Positions 45,960 to 58,217 of a DNA stretch of 64,000 nucleotides are shown one piece after another. The notes beneath the pieces are model-generated. The model saw only the letters and a list, made by a program, of their open reading frames with translations, ran no database searches and had not been told where the DNA came from. Source of the DNA: Sclerodactyla briareus (Eukaryota; Echinodermata; Holothuroidea; Dendrochirotida; Sclerodactylidae); assembly GCA_026419785.1 (NCBI GenBank), contig JAODTK010000067.1:1-64000 (forward strand), given 5' to 3'. Position 1 is the stretch's first letter. Each line of letters begins with the position of its first letter. Both the position numbers and the translations under genes were made by a program.

Positions 45960-48065
45960 ATCATTATGGGTCAATAGGTTTGCTAAGAAGATGTGCCTAA
46001 ATATAAGTTGAATACATTGAGTGAACTCGCGGTTTTTAAATCGGTATCGAGAGAATTCCACAAGTGAACACCAGTGCTACGACCTGCATGTTATTTCGAA
46101 CTGTCCTGGAATAGGTGTAGCTCAGATAATGTCTGTATGGGGATAAAATTGTGAAAGCTTGAGTGTTAGAATAATAACCAATGAAAACCTCAGGTAGAGC
46201 CCCTCTGTGAAAAGTTATACATAAAATATTCCTAATTGATAGTCATAAAGGTCGTATATCGTGAGGACCATTGAGTTCACTAAAAAGACGTGCAGTTGCT
46301 TGAGTAATTTAATGCACGTTACCTAGTTGCGTATCAAACGTTTCTGTAGAATATATAGGCTAGTGAGGTGGTTTGAATTGTACGAACCCCCAGAAACGAC
46401 TATAATTCAGGTAAGGCAACACAAGTGCGTTATAGAGAGTTAAAAGAGTACTACGGGGCAACATATTCTTTAAGCCGATTAATAACGCTGTTCGTCCTTG
46501 AGATTTTAACGCTAATATATTACGGACAGGCATAGGTCCAGTGCAATTTCTCATCGATGGTGATCTAGAATGGTTGCATGAGGTGAAGCAATTATCTGTT
46601 GGCCATCAAATACGACCGATATGCCACTAGTATCAATAATTCTTTATCAAAATATCATGAAGTTTTGTTTTTAGAACATTCAGAGATAATCTTTTAATTC
46701 TTAGCCAGTTTGAGATTGCGTAAATTTCCCTATAGGTCGTTAGGGTTGTGCATTCAGGTTTCTATTCTGGTTGAAAAAACTGTTGTAATAATTTGCAAAC
46801 AGTATAAAATTGGATAATCGGAACAATTAGGTATACCGTTGATATAGAGCATAAAAAGTCATGGCCCTAAAATAGATCCTTTGGGCACGCCTATGTTGCA
46901 TATGAAGTGGTAGAAGTACCATTTCCAAATTGTACATAGAGAGGACGATTTTCCAACTAACTTGAAACCACTTTTGGCTAACTCACGCTATCCCATATGC
47001 ATATAGCTTTGTCAAGTAGGATTTGATGGTCAATCGTGTAGAAATCCTTAGATAGATCAATGAACATTGCAGCTGGCGTATTTGGTTTTCTAAACAAGTG
47101 GATATTTTGTCAACAAGATATAATGCCTCCATTGTCGTTGAAAATCCTTTCGAGAACCGTATTGCGTTTTTCTAATAAGGATATTGTTGTCTGAGATAAT
47201 TTTTGTAATCTATAAGTACTACTCGTTCAAACACTTTGGATATTTGTAGGGAGAATTGATATAGGCTAGATTTCGAAAATAATTTAGAGTCACCGTTTTT
47301 GTAAATTGGAATTACTTTGGCTGTTTGAGTTCACTTGGGAGGGTACCATTGGCCAAGGAAAGGTTAATGATATGGGTTAATGGGGTTGTATGATTGGTTA
47401 CCGAACTTATGAGAATATCACTAGTGATATTATCGTGCCATGGCATTTTATCTTTCTTCAATCTCATTATAGCGAGCGTATTATCTCAGGAGACGGAACA
47501 TAACAAATGAATTTAGCACATTACTATTGACATAGTGTAGAGGCACGTTGTCACCCGGTGGTAAGTTACTAGCTAGTTTTGGCAAAACAGTGGAAAAAAT
47601 ATCACTAAAAACCATTAGCAATGACATGTCGGTCTGCGTCAAGATGTTTTCAGAGATAAAAGACGGTTGTGTGAATATTCTTTTTCCTATTGAGGATTTT
47701 TGAGGGTGATGGCTTTCCAGTCTGCTTAGGATTAGATGTATGTTGTTGATAATATCATTATAATAAGACTTTTGTGCCCTCGCTATGGTGAATTTAGCAA
47801 ATTTCTGTAATCTTGTATGTAGATATATTCACTGGAGGGGACCGTCAGATTTCAATGTGCAACTTGTGTTAGTTTAACAAGAGGTTAAAATGCCATGTGT
47901 AACCCAGGTGATTCTGGTAGTGATTTTTCGGTTTACCTTTGTAAGGGACAACAAGCTTTGACATTCCTGGTGCGCCAAATCGGCAAAGTTTGTATCATGC
48001 CGGTTCAGGATTCGCATCATTAAGAATGGTAGACCAGTCAGTATTGCTAAAGCATGTGGCTTAGG
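45960..48065 (-). mobile_element. Decayed non-LTR retrotransposon (LINE) reverse transcriptase
   Basis: Minus-strand pieces in order: a linker-like region (DWSTILNDANPEPA near 48,030), PMPLTHIINLSLANGTLPSELK near 47,390, LVDKISTCLENQ near 47,110, GSILG-like text near 46,880, and the thumb GLKNMLPRSTLLTLYNALVLPYLNYSRFWG (46,380-46,480). Then C-terminal LLKQL...IYDLY-like text runs to about 46,030. The succession is that of a Jockey/CR1-group LINE. Dozens of stops and shifts make it an old dead copy. It is unlike the 19.3-kb LINE in sequence, so a different family. Confidence 0.75.
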
Positions 48066-50540
48066 GCTCCCATATTTCTGTGTGACGGGTTATATTATAA
48101 GAATCGAGAGATTTGACTTTTTTATTTCAGCTGTGAATATATAAAGATGGATAGTATCGGATATATCAGTATGAGGGACACCACTATGATTCGATTTATA
48201 CCGATATAGTGAAGATGTTATCAATCAAAGAAGAAGTAGCGCCAAGATAATAACCTTATTGTAAGTATTTTATGCACTTACGAAATGTAGCTGTCACTAT
48301 GTTAGGTTTCACAAACGGCGCGCCATAAAAACGGACTCGAAGTTTTTCCTAACAAGGAATGACGGGGTACGAAATATAGATGCATACAACACAATGTTTA
48401 TACTCTAGTTGAAACTTGCAAGTCTGCACGATTTCGTTACTGACAGTCCTCAACATCAATCATCATATCAGGTATAAAGGTATCAACTATCAATTCACAA
48501 AGCCTATGTTAGGGGTGCCACACGGTGTACGGTGTAAGATGTGGATGGAGGAAAGCTGTTTCTGCAGTGAAACTCCCGTAGTGATAACTGTCCTATGATA
48601 GTGTTGTGGTAACTATTGCGCGATATTTTAAACAAGCAAAATGATATGGACTTTTCGAATTTTCAATTTTAACTATTGACAAGAGAGATTGCGTAGATAA
48701 TGTACATCTGCTACCCTATCCCAAGTGTATAACTGACTAACCCAGATATGGAATTATGTCAATTGCCTCATGGCAGATATGGAGTGTGGCAGATTTCGCA
48801 TAACTGGTAGCGTACACATGTGACACCCCAAAGAAGATTAGTCACAGTAGTGCCATAATCAATCACATGTGTGGAAATATTGTGTGAAGGGTTAGGATTA
48901 GGATTAGGGTGGGTGTGTAGGGTTGAATAGTACTTGAGGGAACGACGGGCCAGAGGTGCATTCAGATGAGGGTTCGGATGTAACAAGCGAGATGTAGCTA
49001 GCCAAAATTCTAGGTCCCGGCTGAAATTTTTCAATTGATGGTAATGTCTTAAATCAGGTGACAATAATTTCATTTGATTGTTGTTTTTAAGAGGTAAAAT
49101 GATGAATTTATTATTTCTGTGCTGGTTGGAAAGACCTGAATTTGCTGTTAGTCCTGGTTGATCAGACGAGGAGCTGGCTACCACCAACCAGGCATAGCTA
49201 CACAAAATCCTTGGGTATCAGGCGTGGGGCTATTATTGATTGAAGAGGTTAGAAGCCTGTGTTTAGGCGCATTGTATGGACTGTCGTGAATACAGAACAT
49301 ACAGCATGTGTAACGTCCTCTAGAAACAAGTGTTTATTAAACTTGTTGTGTTGAATAGTGTGAACCTGATTTTGCATGGCGCGGACCCACCACTCACATG
49401 GGGCACCTGCGTGAAAGGCACCTTAGCCGTACGACCACCGCTCCTATCACCCAGCCTCCTCTGAGCAAGAGACCAGCTCCCCCTTCCCTAAATACCTGGG
49501 GTACCCACCCCTACCATGAAGCTACAGGGGCAACCCGGCAGGCGGCCCACCCTCAGATCCCTACTGACAGAACACGGTGGACAGGATCTTCTGTCGAGTG
49601 GTATTCATATTAAAGGGCTTGCTATTGTGACGCCGTTATAAACAACTGCAGTATTGTTAACTATAACTTGTAATTTGACAACAGCATGTTCAGTCATAAC
49701 GGAATCACAATCTATAGTGCAGAAAGTCAAAAACCATATTCATATCAATAACAAAAATGTGTTGGAGGACTGCAGAAAACACTGGGCTGTAGAGCACAAC
49801 TTTATTCTGAAATTGCTTAAAATTCCATTCAGCCTTTATTATATCCCTTTCCAACACGAAACTACCATACTGTAGTAATCTATTTGTATTGACTGATATA
49901 AAAACCAAAATGAAAGAAGAAACTCTGTTGAAAGGATAGTATATTGGTCAAGAGCCGCAATTTCGGGAATAGGTCCTGTGGCGAAACAAATAGTTACGGC
50001 GACAGGATTTATTTTTAATTCTGAACGGATCACCATTTTCTCCAAGATAGAGATGCTGTGAGGTGCTGTAATTGCGATGAAGTTTCTTCTGTGGATGAGG
50101 TATCGAAACAATGGCATTAAATTTCAATATAGCTCATCGATGCTCTATTTTCTCCAATATTGCGAAGGTTGAATGTAGCTTGAGCATCACATAGGGATTC
50201 ATTCACATCTTTAGAACCTTCCTAGAAAAAAAGGCCTCGTCGGAGTTATACTCCATGTATAGTTGAATAGGCCTGTTCAGTATAGCACAGCCCGGGCTTG
50301 GACCAGGGTAGGGAAAGGTCCTAGAAATAAGGGCAGTAACTGAGGGTTAACCCAGGCCATAGGGTGCTATAACCTGATATGGGAATGGTCTTGAGTGTCA
50401 ACGTTGAGTAATGTCAAAGCGTGCTAAAGGTATGTGTGTGATTGTGCTATATGCAATTTCCATACTCTACACATGTTTACCAACATAAACAATACTAAAA
50501 CCTTAATGTGGTTAGAAAGGTGCTGATTCCTCAACACTTT
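48066..50540. other. No supported gene
   Basis: A locally GC-richer 230-bp patch (49,380-49,610) is open on the plus strand (LRERHLSRTTTAPITQPPL and on), without recognisable domain; it may be a repeat fragment. A short GGATTAGGATTAGGG string at about 48,895 is telomere-like but only three units. The minus frame 48,768-49,205 is unassigned. Confidence 0.35.
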
Positions 50541-50544
50541 TCCC

Positions 50545-50695
50545 AGGTGTTGGGTCGGGTGTTGGTGTCGGTGTCGGACCCTTCTGGTGTCGGTGTTAGG
50601 CTCTATTTACACGATACGGTGTCGGTGTTGGTGTCGGTGTCGAGAGCTACCGGTGTCGGTGTTGGTGTTGGGTAGGATGTTCCGGTGTAGGACAC
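50545..50695. repeat. GGTGTCGGTGTTGG minisatellite 2
   Basis: Same imperfect GGTGTC/GGTGTT hexamer repeat as at 45,385, here interrupted by TTCTGGTG and AGGCTC segments. The two blocks bracket the 46-48 kb LINE region. Confidence 0.8.
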
Positions 50696-50699
50696 ACAC

Positions 50700-51795
50700 T
50701 GCGGATTTAACACTAGGAAACTTTCAAACAGACACACGGTAAACTGGTGTGCATTCACATTCACTACGATACAATTTCACAGTCAATCAAAATCCAGTGT
50801 ACCATATATGTTAAGAGAAATCCGTTACCGACGGTCTATAATACGAATAACGTGGCCACATGTCCATAAACAGAGCAAAACGCCTCGGATGATCTGGCAA
50901 TGATTACTGAGGGTCGGCTCAAACTTAATGTAGTCAGTAAACTCATGATCATCCGATATTCATTGAAGGAATAGTTAAACCAGCAATATTGAGTAACACG
51001 TGTGATTTCCATATACGTAGCTATGTTGTGTTATAAATAAAGTTCAGTATATTTTCGAGGTAACATTGTATTAGTTGGTCATAATGGTTGTGATCAGTGG
51101 GAAAACCATTAGTTTAGCGTTTTTGTAGTTGGGAGGCACACTGGTGCACATTCGGTGATCTGTTTGTGCACGCAGATAAATGTCGACTACGCTCAAATCG
51201 GCTACCCTATTTGTTGTAGTGTATGCGGTGTACACTTGCTCAAACACTCAAGGAACTAGTTGTTTTCACAGTCCCTTGAATCAACTGATTTCCGTCGTAA
51301 CACTGATGTACCCGTAAATGGTACCGACATTACTTCAAAAGAGCTTGAATTGTTCAGGAAGCCAATTATTTTGATTGAGTATCATGAAGAGGAGCAATAA
51401 CATTATCATTTGAAACAAAAGGGGGGATTTTTATTGGAGTATGTTTTTGGTAAGACATCAAAACCTAGGTTTGTTTTGTTTTTTGTCTGTTTTGTTCATG
51501 GTACGCGTGCACGAATCAATAAGGACAAGAAACAACGATAGAACTTAACAATACAAAAAGTGCAATGGGGGCAACTGGAGCAAAACCATAATCTCGAATA
51601 GGATCAGCCATCTTCCAGTGACGCTCATAACTAACATTTTTCAGATGTCATATTGGACCAGACCGACTATCAATGTCATTATGAAGACACAGAGCGAAAC
51701 ATGCGAGAGTCCGTCGCATGTGTGAGAAAAAGTGACCAGGCTGTCTGCCACGTTTTTACCCCCAAGCACATGGCTGGGTGAGCTATTGTGGTCAT
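50700..51795. other. No supported gene
   Basis: Unique-looking sequence with only short chance frames. Confidence 0.4.
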
Positions 51796-51796
51796 C

Positions 51797-51900
51797 GTGT
51801 CCATCTATCTATTTATTCCACCTGTTCACAATTAATTCAAATCAGCACTCCACTCCTCATGATGGCACTTGGCCAAACTGTTGACCAAGTAAAAAGAGTC
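51797..51900 (+). repeat. Dispersed repeat pair member 2
   Basis: Same-orientation match to 17,290-17,406 (CTGTTCACAATT, GGCACTTGGCCAAACTG, TGACCAAGTAAA). Confidence 0.7.
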
Positions 51901-51989
51901 ATCTTGGGTTTGAAAAACTGAGTTACATGCCACATAGGGCTCAATTTAAGCCATTTCGTAGAAATAAAAAAGCTCCTGCCCCCACCGTT

Positions 51990-52410
51990 TTAGTAATATC
52001 TTCATGAAAGTCGGTTCAATATTCTGGGATCTGGGCCCTATGCTACAGAGAATTTGAGGTCATAGGTTCAATTTCGACCTATTGTTTGAATGGCCACGGC
52101 GTCTAACTCCTCCCACATGATAAAAGGGTCGGCCAATCGATTTAAATTTACATTTTGGGTTATTTTGTGTGAACGACCAAGTGGCCTCTACTTCTACATA
52201 TTATATTGAATGATCATGAAAGTTGGATAATATTTTCTTAGATCTATGGTACATATGGGGTTTTCAACGAATTCGGGGTCAAAGGTCATTAAGGGGAAAT
52301 CCGGTAATTTCGTTTGAATGGTCAAGTCTGCTTCACCTCTTACAATTCCCAATTAGCATGAGAGCTGGCAGTATTGTCATTGCCATAGGAATTAGGGGTC
52401 AAAGGCTATC
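51990..52410. repeat. Diverged tandem units with GGTCAAAGG motifs
   Basis: ATGAAAGTYGG recurs at about 52,003 and 52,216, followed each time by ATATT(C/T)T, GGGATCTG or AGATCTATG, and a GAGGTCATAGG or GGGGTCAAAGG box. A third GGGGTCAAAGG lies at about 52,393. This is a degenerate non-coding tandem repeat, similar in style to 22.2-22.7 kb. Confidence 0.45.
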
Positions 52411-52900
52411 CATTAGTAAATGTTAGTAGTCAGGGCCTTGACAGGAGATTAATATATCATATAAGTTTGCTCATATGTTGAAATCTGCTGGATATTATTC
52501 ACGTAAATTGACAGGAACCTTCACATCAAATCAAACTACTGGGATGAATAGACTCGCTATCGGCCATTGATACGACACTTCCATTGCTGTTATCATACAC
52601 TGTTTCGAAGCCGTACGCAGGGTATAACGATTAGAATTATCATGTGATAGCCTAGTGTTAGGAAGACTGTGATGCCTCTAGGGTGAATAGCGCTGTGTGT
52701 GATCAGAATATTGGCGAATGCAGATGAACCCGTGGGTAGATGGACGTGGGAAGTTTACGTTGGCAATAGCCATGGGTGCCGAAGTCCGATGTATCTAGCT
52801 CTGTGACTTGTCATGAGGCTGTGAAATAGGACAGATCATCTTGGCTGCATACCATAATAGGCAGTCAATAATTTCCATACGTTCTGTCTATCAGAGCATG

Positions 52901-52975
52901 TAATATATATATATATATATAATATATATATATATATATAATATATATATATATATATAATAGATATATTATATA

Positions 52976-53009
<34 letters not shown>

Positions 53010-53019
53010 ATATATATAT
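52901..53019. repeat. AT dinucleotide microsatellite
   Basis: (TA)n with short interruptions; its translations are Tyr/Ile runs only. Confidence 0.95.
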
Positions 53020-53239
53020 GGCGTCCACATTCACTATTCACATATAGGGCACGTTTAAACGCGTCTTTCATTGTAGGGTGTGTAGGAGCAGTTTAAAAAA
53101 GCTAATTATTGTGTATTTTCCCGTGTTATTTTTATTTTATTTTCAAATCACATCAATTTTAATAGTCCTATCGTTGAGTGCCGTTTTATTTCTGCAATGG
53201 CGCGTCTGTTCCTGTTTTTGTTACAATGCATCTCTTGAA

Positions 53240-53300
53240 AGAGGGGGTTCAAACCTTTGCTCTTTCTTTCTGAAGGCGCACGTCCATAACCACTAACGGC
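53240..53300 (-). repeat. tRNA-derived SINE head beside FReD exon B
   Basis: On the minus strand a box A-like TTAGTGGTTATGG (53,284-53,296) and box B GGTTTGAACCC (53,245-53,255). It stands in the same place relative to the FReD exon as the SINE at 43,070-43,146. Confidence 0.45.
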
Positions 53301-53470
53301 GACATTCCACACATTGTCCTAATTCTCATCCTCGCTCGTTTTTTCATTTCCACGTATTGGTGTTGTAACTGTCTATCCCGGAAGCTTAAAACCACCTGAA
53401 TTGCTTTATAGCACCCCGAGCAAGTAGAGTCCCTGAGGTTGTGGTTACGGCAATCATTGTATATTCCTTA
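53296..53470 (-). pseudogene. Fibrinogen-related domain, detached last-exon fragment, copy B
   Basis: The minus strand reads YNDCRNHNL (counterpart of YNxCxxSNLNGLY), LLGV, SNSGGF, PG and TTP.RGNEKTSEDEN, matching copy D nearly base for base in places (ACGGCGACATTCCACA; TTGGTGTTGTAACTGTCTA). The calcium-loop half is missing at its 5' side, where unrelated AT-rich DNA begins. It is a truncated pseudogene fragment. Confidence 0.65.
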
Positions 53471-53756
53471 TAGCAAACCGACTGTAATTTTGTTGTGAGA
53501 AAGTCAGCTAACACTGCGCTTTTGTTGTACAAAACATTAGTTAACAATGCATTACGCGTGTTCACATTTAAACAAACAATAATATATTTTCGTTCGGCAT
53601 GCCGCGAAGTTTGTAGTTAGCAAAGTATCATTCCCATCCTGCAGAATCCTTAATACGGCGAAATATGGGAATACATTATTTGTATATTCCTTTATTCTTG
53701 TTGGAGTCTCTCATTTTCAAGTTTCACGTTCATTTCCTCATCCAAGCATGTGTATA

Positions 53757-53914
53757 TTATATCTATATAGAATATATATATAATATATAAGTATATATAA
53801 TTATATATATATATATATCTTTATATATATATTATATTTATATATTATATATATAATATATATTATATATATATATGATATATATAATATATATATATAG
53901 AAGATATAATATAT
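53757..53914. repeat. AT-rich microsatellite
   Basis: Interrupted (TA)n/(TATAA)n array. With the array at 52,901 it brackets FReD fragment B. Confidence 0.95.
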
Positions 53915-54052
53915 GTATGATGCCAGGTTGTTATCATATTGAAATTCCAGTAAATGCTGCTTACATATGGAGATTACATGAACTCATACCTGGTGGCTTA
54001 GCAGTTGAAAAGGGCTTAGCATGCACGAACGAGGATCAATCAAGTAATCACT

Positions 54053-54084
54053 ACTTATCTATCCTATCTATCTATCTATCTATC

Positions 54085-54161
<77 letters not shown>
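54053..54161 (+). repeat. (ATCT)n tetranucleotide microsatellite
   Basis: About 27 tetranucleotide units with three early irregularities, just outside the left edge of duplicated copy C. Confidence 0.95.
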
Positions 54162-54559
54162 TTGAGAATAATATTCGCTCATAGTATTACTATGAGGTTC
54201 TCTCACTATCCATAGGGCGTGGAAAGAATGCCAGTAAACAGTCATGTCAACGTTGTTGGAATCTATATTTCATGTTTTCGATATCTGCAACGACATTTCG
54301 GATACGTCTCTGAATAATAACATTACTGGTTCCAAGTTTCATTTCGTGGGTATTTACAACGCACGTATTAGATTATCCCGAGCGAAGGACAAATTGGGTA
54401 ATGGATCCAGTGAAAAATTATACTCAGGTGTTCCACGTGATATACCAATTCATTTACCAACAAATGTTGTGCACTTAATAAGTAGAACTACAATAAGATG
54501 ACTAAGTCGGTCTCGAAAATGGCGAAATGGGCTGACGTTGGGGTCAATCATATGGATTC

Positions 54560-54690
54560 ATCTTTAATCCTGCTCGTATTTTTTCATTTCCAAGTACTGA
54601 GGATTTTAGACCAATTAAAACACTTTGATGAACAAACAGCATCCTCCCTGAGCAACCGAAGTACCGTAGAAATGGAATCAAATTCATATG
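54560..54690 (-). pseudogene. FReD last exon, C-terminal half, copy C (separated)
   Basis: Aligns with 25,390-25,510 of copy A: the minus strand gives GCSGRM where copy A has GCSGGI, and ends with GNEKIRAG-type text. In copy A this is continuous with WWY...NLNGLYL; here about 340 bp of unrelated sequence intervenes, so the exon is split. Confidence 0.5.
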
Positions 54691-55019
54691 TCAAATAGAA
54701 TGCGTTCAAATAAGAAATCCATTGCTTCATATGTCTTGGGTATAAACGCACTAATCACGGCCCCGAAGGGCATTGTTGTCAGGTAGTAACTAACGAACAG
54801 GCCACAGCGTCGTTTGCATGACCGTCACGACGGAAAATATTTCGGTGGTACAATTACAATATCGGTACGGTATCTTCACTATCATATGTCAATGCTGGGG
54901 TTCGCGAAACGTTGTTTTTTTCTTATCGCTGCAATGAACCGTGCACTATTCGCCGGGTGTTAAGGATAAGAAAAATCGATATGAGTTTTGATTCTTTTCG
55001 TGTTTCGAAATACCCTTTT

Positions 55020-55200
55020 TTCATCGATGTAAATTTCAAAGCAATCAGCTGTAATCTCCGTCCGTTGAGATTGGAATGATGACATCAGAATACCACATGC
55101 ACTCGACATACTATAGTAGCCTGTTGTAAATACTATCTATGTCGTTGTCCCTGTCGTGGGTAGTAAACGACATGTTCCTGTGACGAGCCAGGCGTCGTGT
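55020..55200 (-). pseudogene. FReD last exon, calcium-loop half, copy C
   Basis: The minus strand reads SLARHRNMSFTTHDRDNDID (after one small adjustment at its start), a textbook FReD calcium-binding loop. It continues to a broken WYS.CHHSNLNG and then LKFTSMKK. The acceptor CTCAG of copies A and D is CTCAAC here. An insertion after NLNG parts it from its C-terminal half. Confidence 0.8.
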
Positions 55201-56583
55201 TGAGGAATGAAAAGAAGAGTGTGCAAAGATATGTACATAAACAGTGGGTGGTTTAGTCGATCTATCCTCTTCTTTCTATACTGTGTTCTCATTACAGGAA
55301 ATGATTTTGAACTTGTGTAATTGTTCATTCTCACCATGTTACGTCTTTCTTATCAGAAAATAATTCGTATTCCGTTCCACATAGCGTCATCCAAAGAGGT
55401 GTTATGTCAGTACGTTTTTTCCTGTGTTTAATTATTAAACAAGATGGGAGTAATTTTGGCAACAACGCATACTGCTCGTATCATAATCTTATCACCTACA
55501 TTGTCAGAAAGTGTGTCAGGGGCGAGATCAGATATTATTGTAAAATGTAATGAATGTTTCCTGATTCACATGTAGAAGTGTATACGTGCTAGTCTACATA
55601 AAAGAGGTGCGTTCGTCTATCACAGTTCCCAAACAGTAAAGTGTAACGTTTTCCAACCTTTCGGAAGCTGGCCGAAGCGCTTGCCGGATGTTTCCGCTTC
55701 CAGTATACTGTGTTACTTTGATCTCGTTATATTTCCCTTCATCGTTACGTTGTTATTATTTCGTATTTTTCAATATTGTCACAGTTTAATTTAGGTATGC
55801 GTTGTGTGTTTTCCAGTTTCCAAAATCCATACCATATGTAGAGATGCTATATCAAACTCCAATGGTCTTTTCGAAAGGAGGCACATAGCCAGTTATATTC
55901 AAAGAGTGTTATTAGTTGAAGTATATTGAAAGGTTCTGGTGGAACAAATCAAAGCGTTTCCTCGTTTTCATTTGTAGTTGTGTCGTAGCTAGGATTCAAG
56001 AGCAACGAATTAATAATAACCGACACGATAACAATCACTGGTTGACGGTCATACATCTGTGTACTCATTTACAGTGCAATTCACTGGCTGTCCATCATAA
56101 TTTACGGTATAGGTGATTTATTCACTGATAGATTACCACAATCTAGTGTGGAGGCATGTTTCACCGGTAATACAGCCCGCTGTGGGTGCAATAAATATCT
56201 ATCGACATCCTACCACAGTGTACTGTTGGCTGCAATTTATATTCACTGCGGGGTTGCCACTGTCAACTGTTGAGGCAATATGCTCACAAACAGTATTTAT
56301 TCACCGACAAGTTAAATCGAATTCCTTATTCCTCTTCGCCAAGCACCAGTATATTTCATCCAATAACGTCACATTGCTGTCCTGCCCATACATCATTCCC
56401 TATATAAACTGTTATTGAGCCATCAACCTGGGGCCCCAATGCCTACTGAAATGACATGAATTCCGTCTTTGCTTTATTATAATTCAATTTTTATTTTGCG
56501 TGTGACTCTTCTACTACAAAATATGAAATTTACGATGGTGGACGATGGTTAGTTTCTGTATGAATAAATCACACGTTATTTAC

Positions 56584-56765
56584 TTGCTGTGCTCTGTGAT
56601 AGATACGTCCCGAGATCAACCAGTCCCTGTATTTACTCGTATTTCCAAGGAAGCAGGTTGTCGTTACCAGCCAGAACTCTCTGTTTAGGAAACCGAAAAC
56701 CTTCTTTGTACTCGGCCCAGTTTACGATAAAAGTCCACACCCCCGTCATCTCTTCGTTGAAAAAC
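56584..56765 (-). pseudogene. Fibrinogen-related domain, middle exon with internal deletion, copy C
   Basis: From acceptor TTTGGGCAG to donor GTAAAT, 182 nt against 271 nt in copy A. It reads FQRR.DGGVDF, then in shifted frames NWAEYKEGF and LAGNDNLL, and jumps to KYR and LGTYL-like text. About 90 bp, coding for LADVTSEKNYEIRI through the KYNL segment in copy A, is missing. The loss removes a central strand of the fold, so a product would not fold normally. Confidence 0.82.
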
Positions 56766-56864
56766 CTGCCCAAACACAACATTAGAGAATAGGATGTGCT
56801 GATACGTGAGGTGGAACTGCTTACAGCAATGAAACTAAAACCGAACGATATCAACAAGGTAATA

Positions 56865-56955
56865 AATGTACACTTTTGTGGTGAGCCATGAAAAAGGCTA
56901 TATGAGTAAGAGTATATGGGGTGATAATCTGATTGACCAATCTGATTGAAAAATG
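56865..56955 (-). promoter_or_regulatory. Conserved intronic block, copy C
   Basis: Nearly identical to 28,621-28,712 (AATGTACACTTTTGTGGTGA, GCTATATGAGTAAGAGTATA, TGATTGACCAATCTGATTGA). A single unit here, against two in copy A. Confidence 0.5.
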
Positions 56956-58217
56956 TGGGACAGAAAAACTCCGGATGCTCATGTGCTCATCCGGAAGTGG
57001 CATGAGAAGGCAGTATATACAGTGGAGCCTATTTCCAAATAAGACTTGTACTGACCCCTGGTATCGCGAAAAGATCAGAATAAACAGAGTGCAAACGATA
57101 ACCAACAATTGCAAAATAACAAATTTTGTATTTTTTTCCAATTCCACAGTTTATCATCCAATTTCAATTACTTGTGATTCTCCAAAATTCACAAGCCGAA
57201 ATCTTATTTAGTTAGGCCCTACATAAGGGCAGTATATACAGTGGCGATTTCCATACGACGTGTACTGCCTGGGTAACGAAGAAGATCAAATATATATAAA
57301 TCAACGCGGGTGAAAACTGACAATCAACAACCAATAAATGTGGCAACATGTGACAATAGTTATGATCGAATTATTAACTGCCGAGTTTTTAGCAAGACTG
57401 CCTGTTTCAATAAATGGTTGGGTGGGGCGGTGTTTTGTGCTTCACAATCCGTTTTATGAATCCAATCAAACCTCGTTCAGCGAGAATGAACATCCGACGC
57501 TTTTCACAAATCATAAGGTTCACAAATGCTACCACTAAGAATTTTATATTATTCCGCATTTGCCACACGGTTTACCTGAGAATCATCCCATTGATTTTCG
57601 GATGGTTTTATTTTGAATGGTTCGATCGCGTCAAAACCCACGCGGAGATGGGTAGAGTGGTATATAATTACGCTTTGCAACCAAATTCGAATTCCGCAGG
57701 CACGGACGTTTCCCTGGATTACTGTGCTTGCAGATTCGAATGGTCGAAGTTTTGGTCTTATACGTCATGGTTCTGCTGTAATGCTTGGATTGTGCTGGGA
57801 TTCTGAACAGGATATTTGCAATAAGAATCTTACCGCTCCTTCAGTTTCGCGAGAAAGTGGTCGGATCCTGGGGTTCAACGATCGCCATTCGGAGAGCCTT
57901 TGAATTGCTGTCCGTGTAGCAAGCGTGTATTGAATCACCGCCCTCTGCCCACTCGATATTAGCTGATCATTATTCGAGAAGGGAAGGCAAGTAATCGCTG
58001 GTGCTCATCCGCGATCAATACGCCCAGGGATCCCGATGAGCCTTATTTGGCTTCCTGAAATCACCCACTCGCAATCAAATAAACCCTAATCAAACTGCAC
58101 AACAGCCACTCATGGATATCAACCACGAGAGATACAATCATTGGCTAAAGTGAGTTTGTATCGTGGGTCTACGTACCGTCCCCATTTGCCCGCCCCATCA
58201 TGGTATTTGTTTTTTAC

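Noticed and set aside
48888-48912. Interstitial telomere repeat (TTAGGA/TTAGGG)
   Set aside because: Only three imperfect units, well within chance for GT-rich local sequence.
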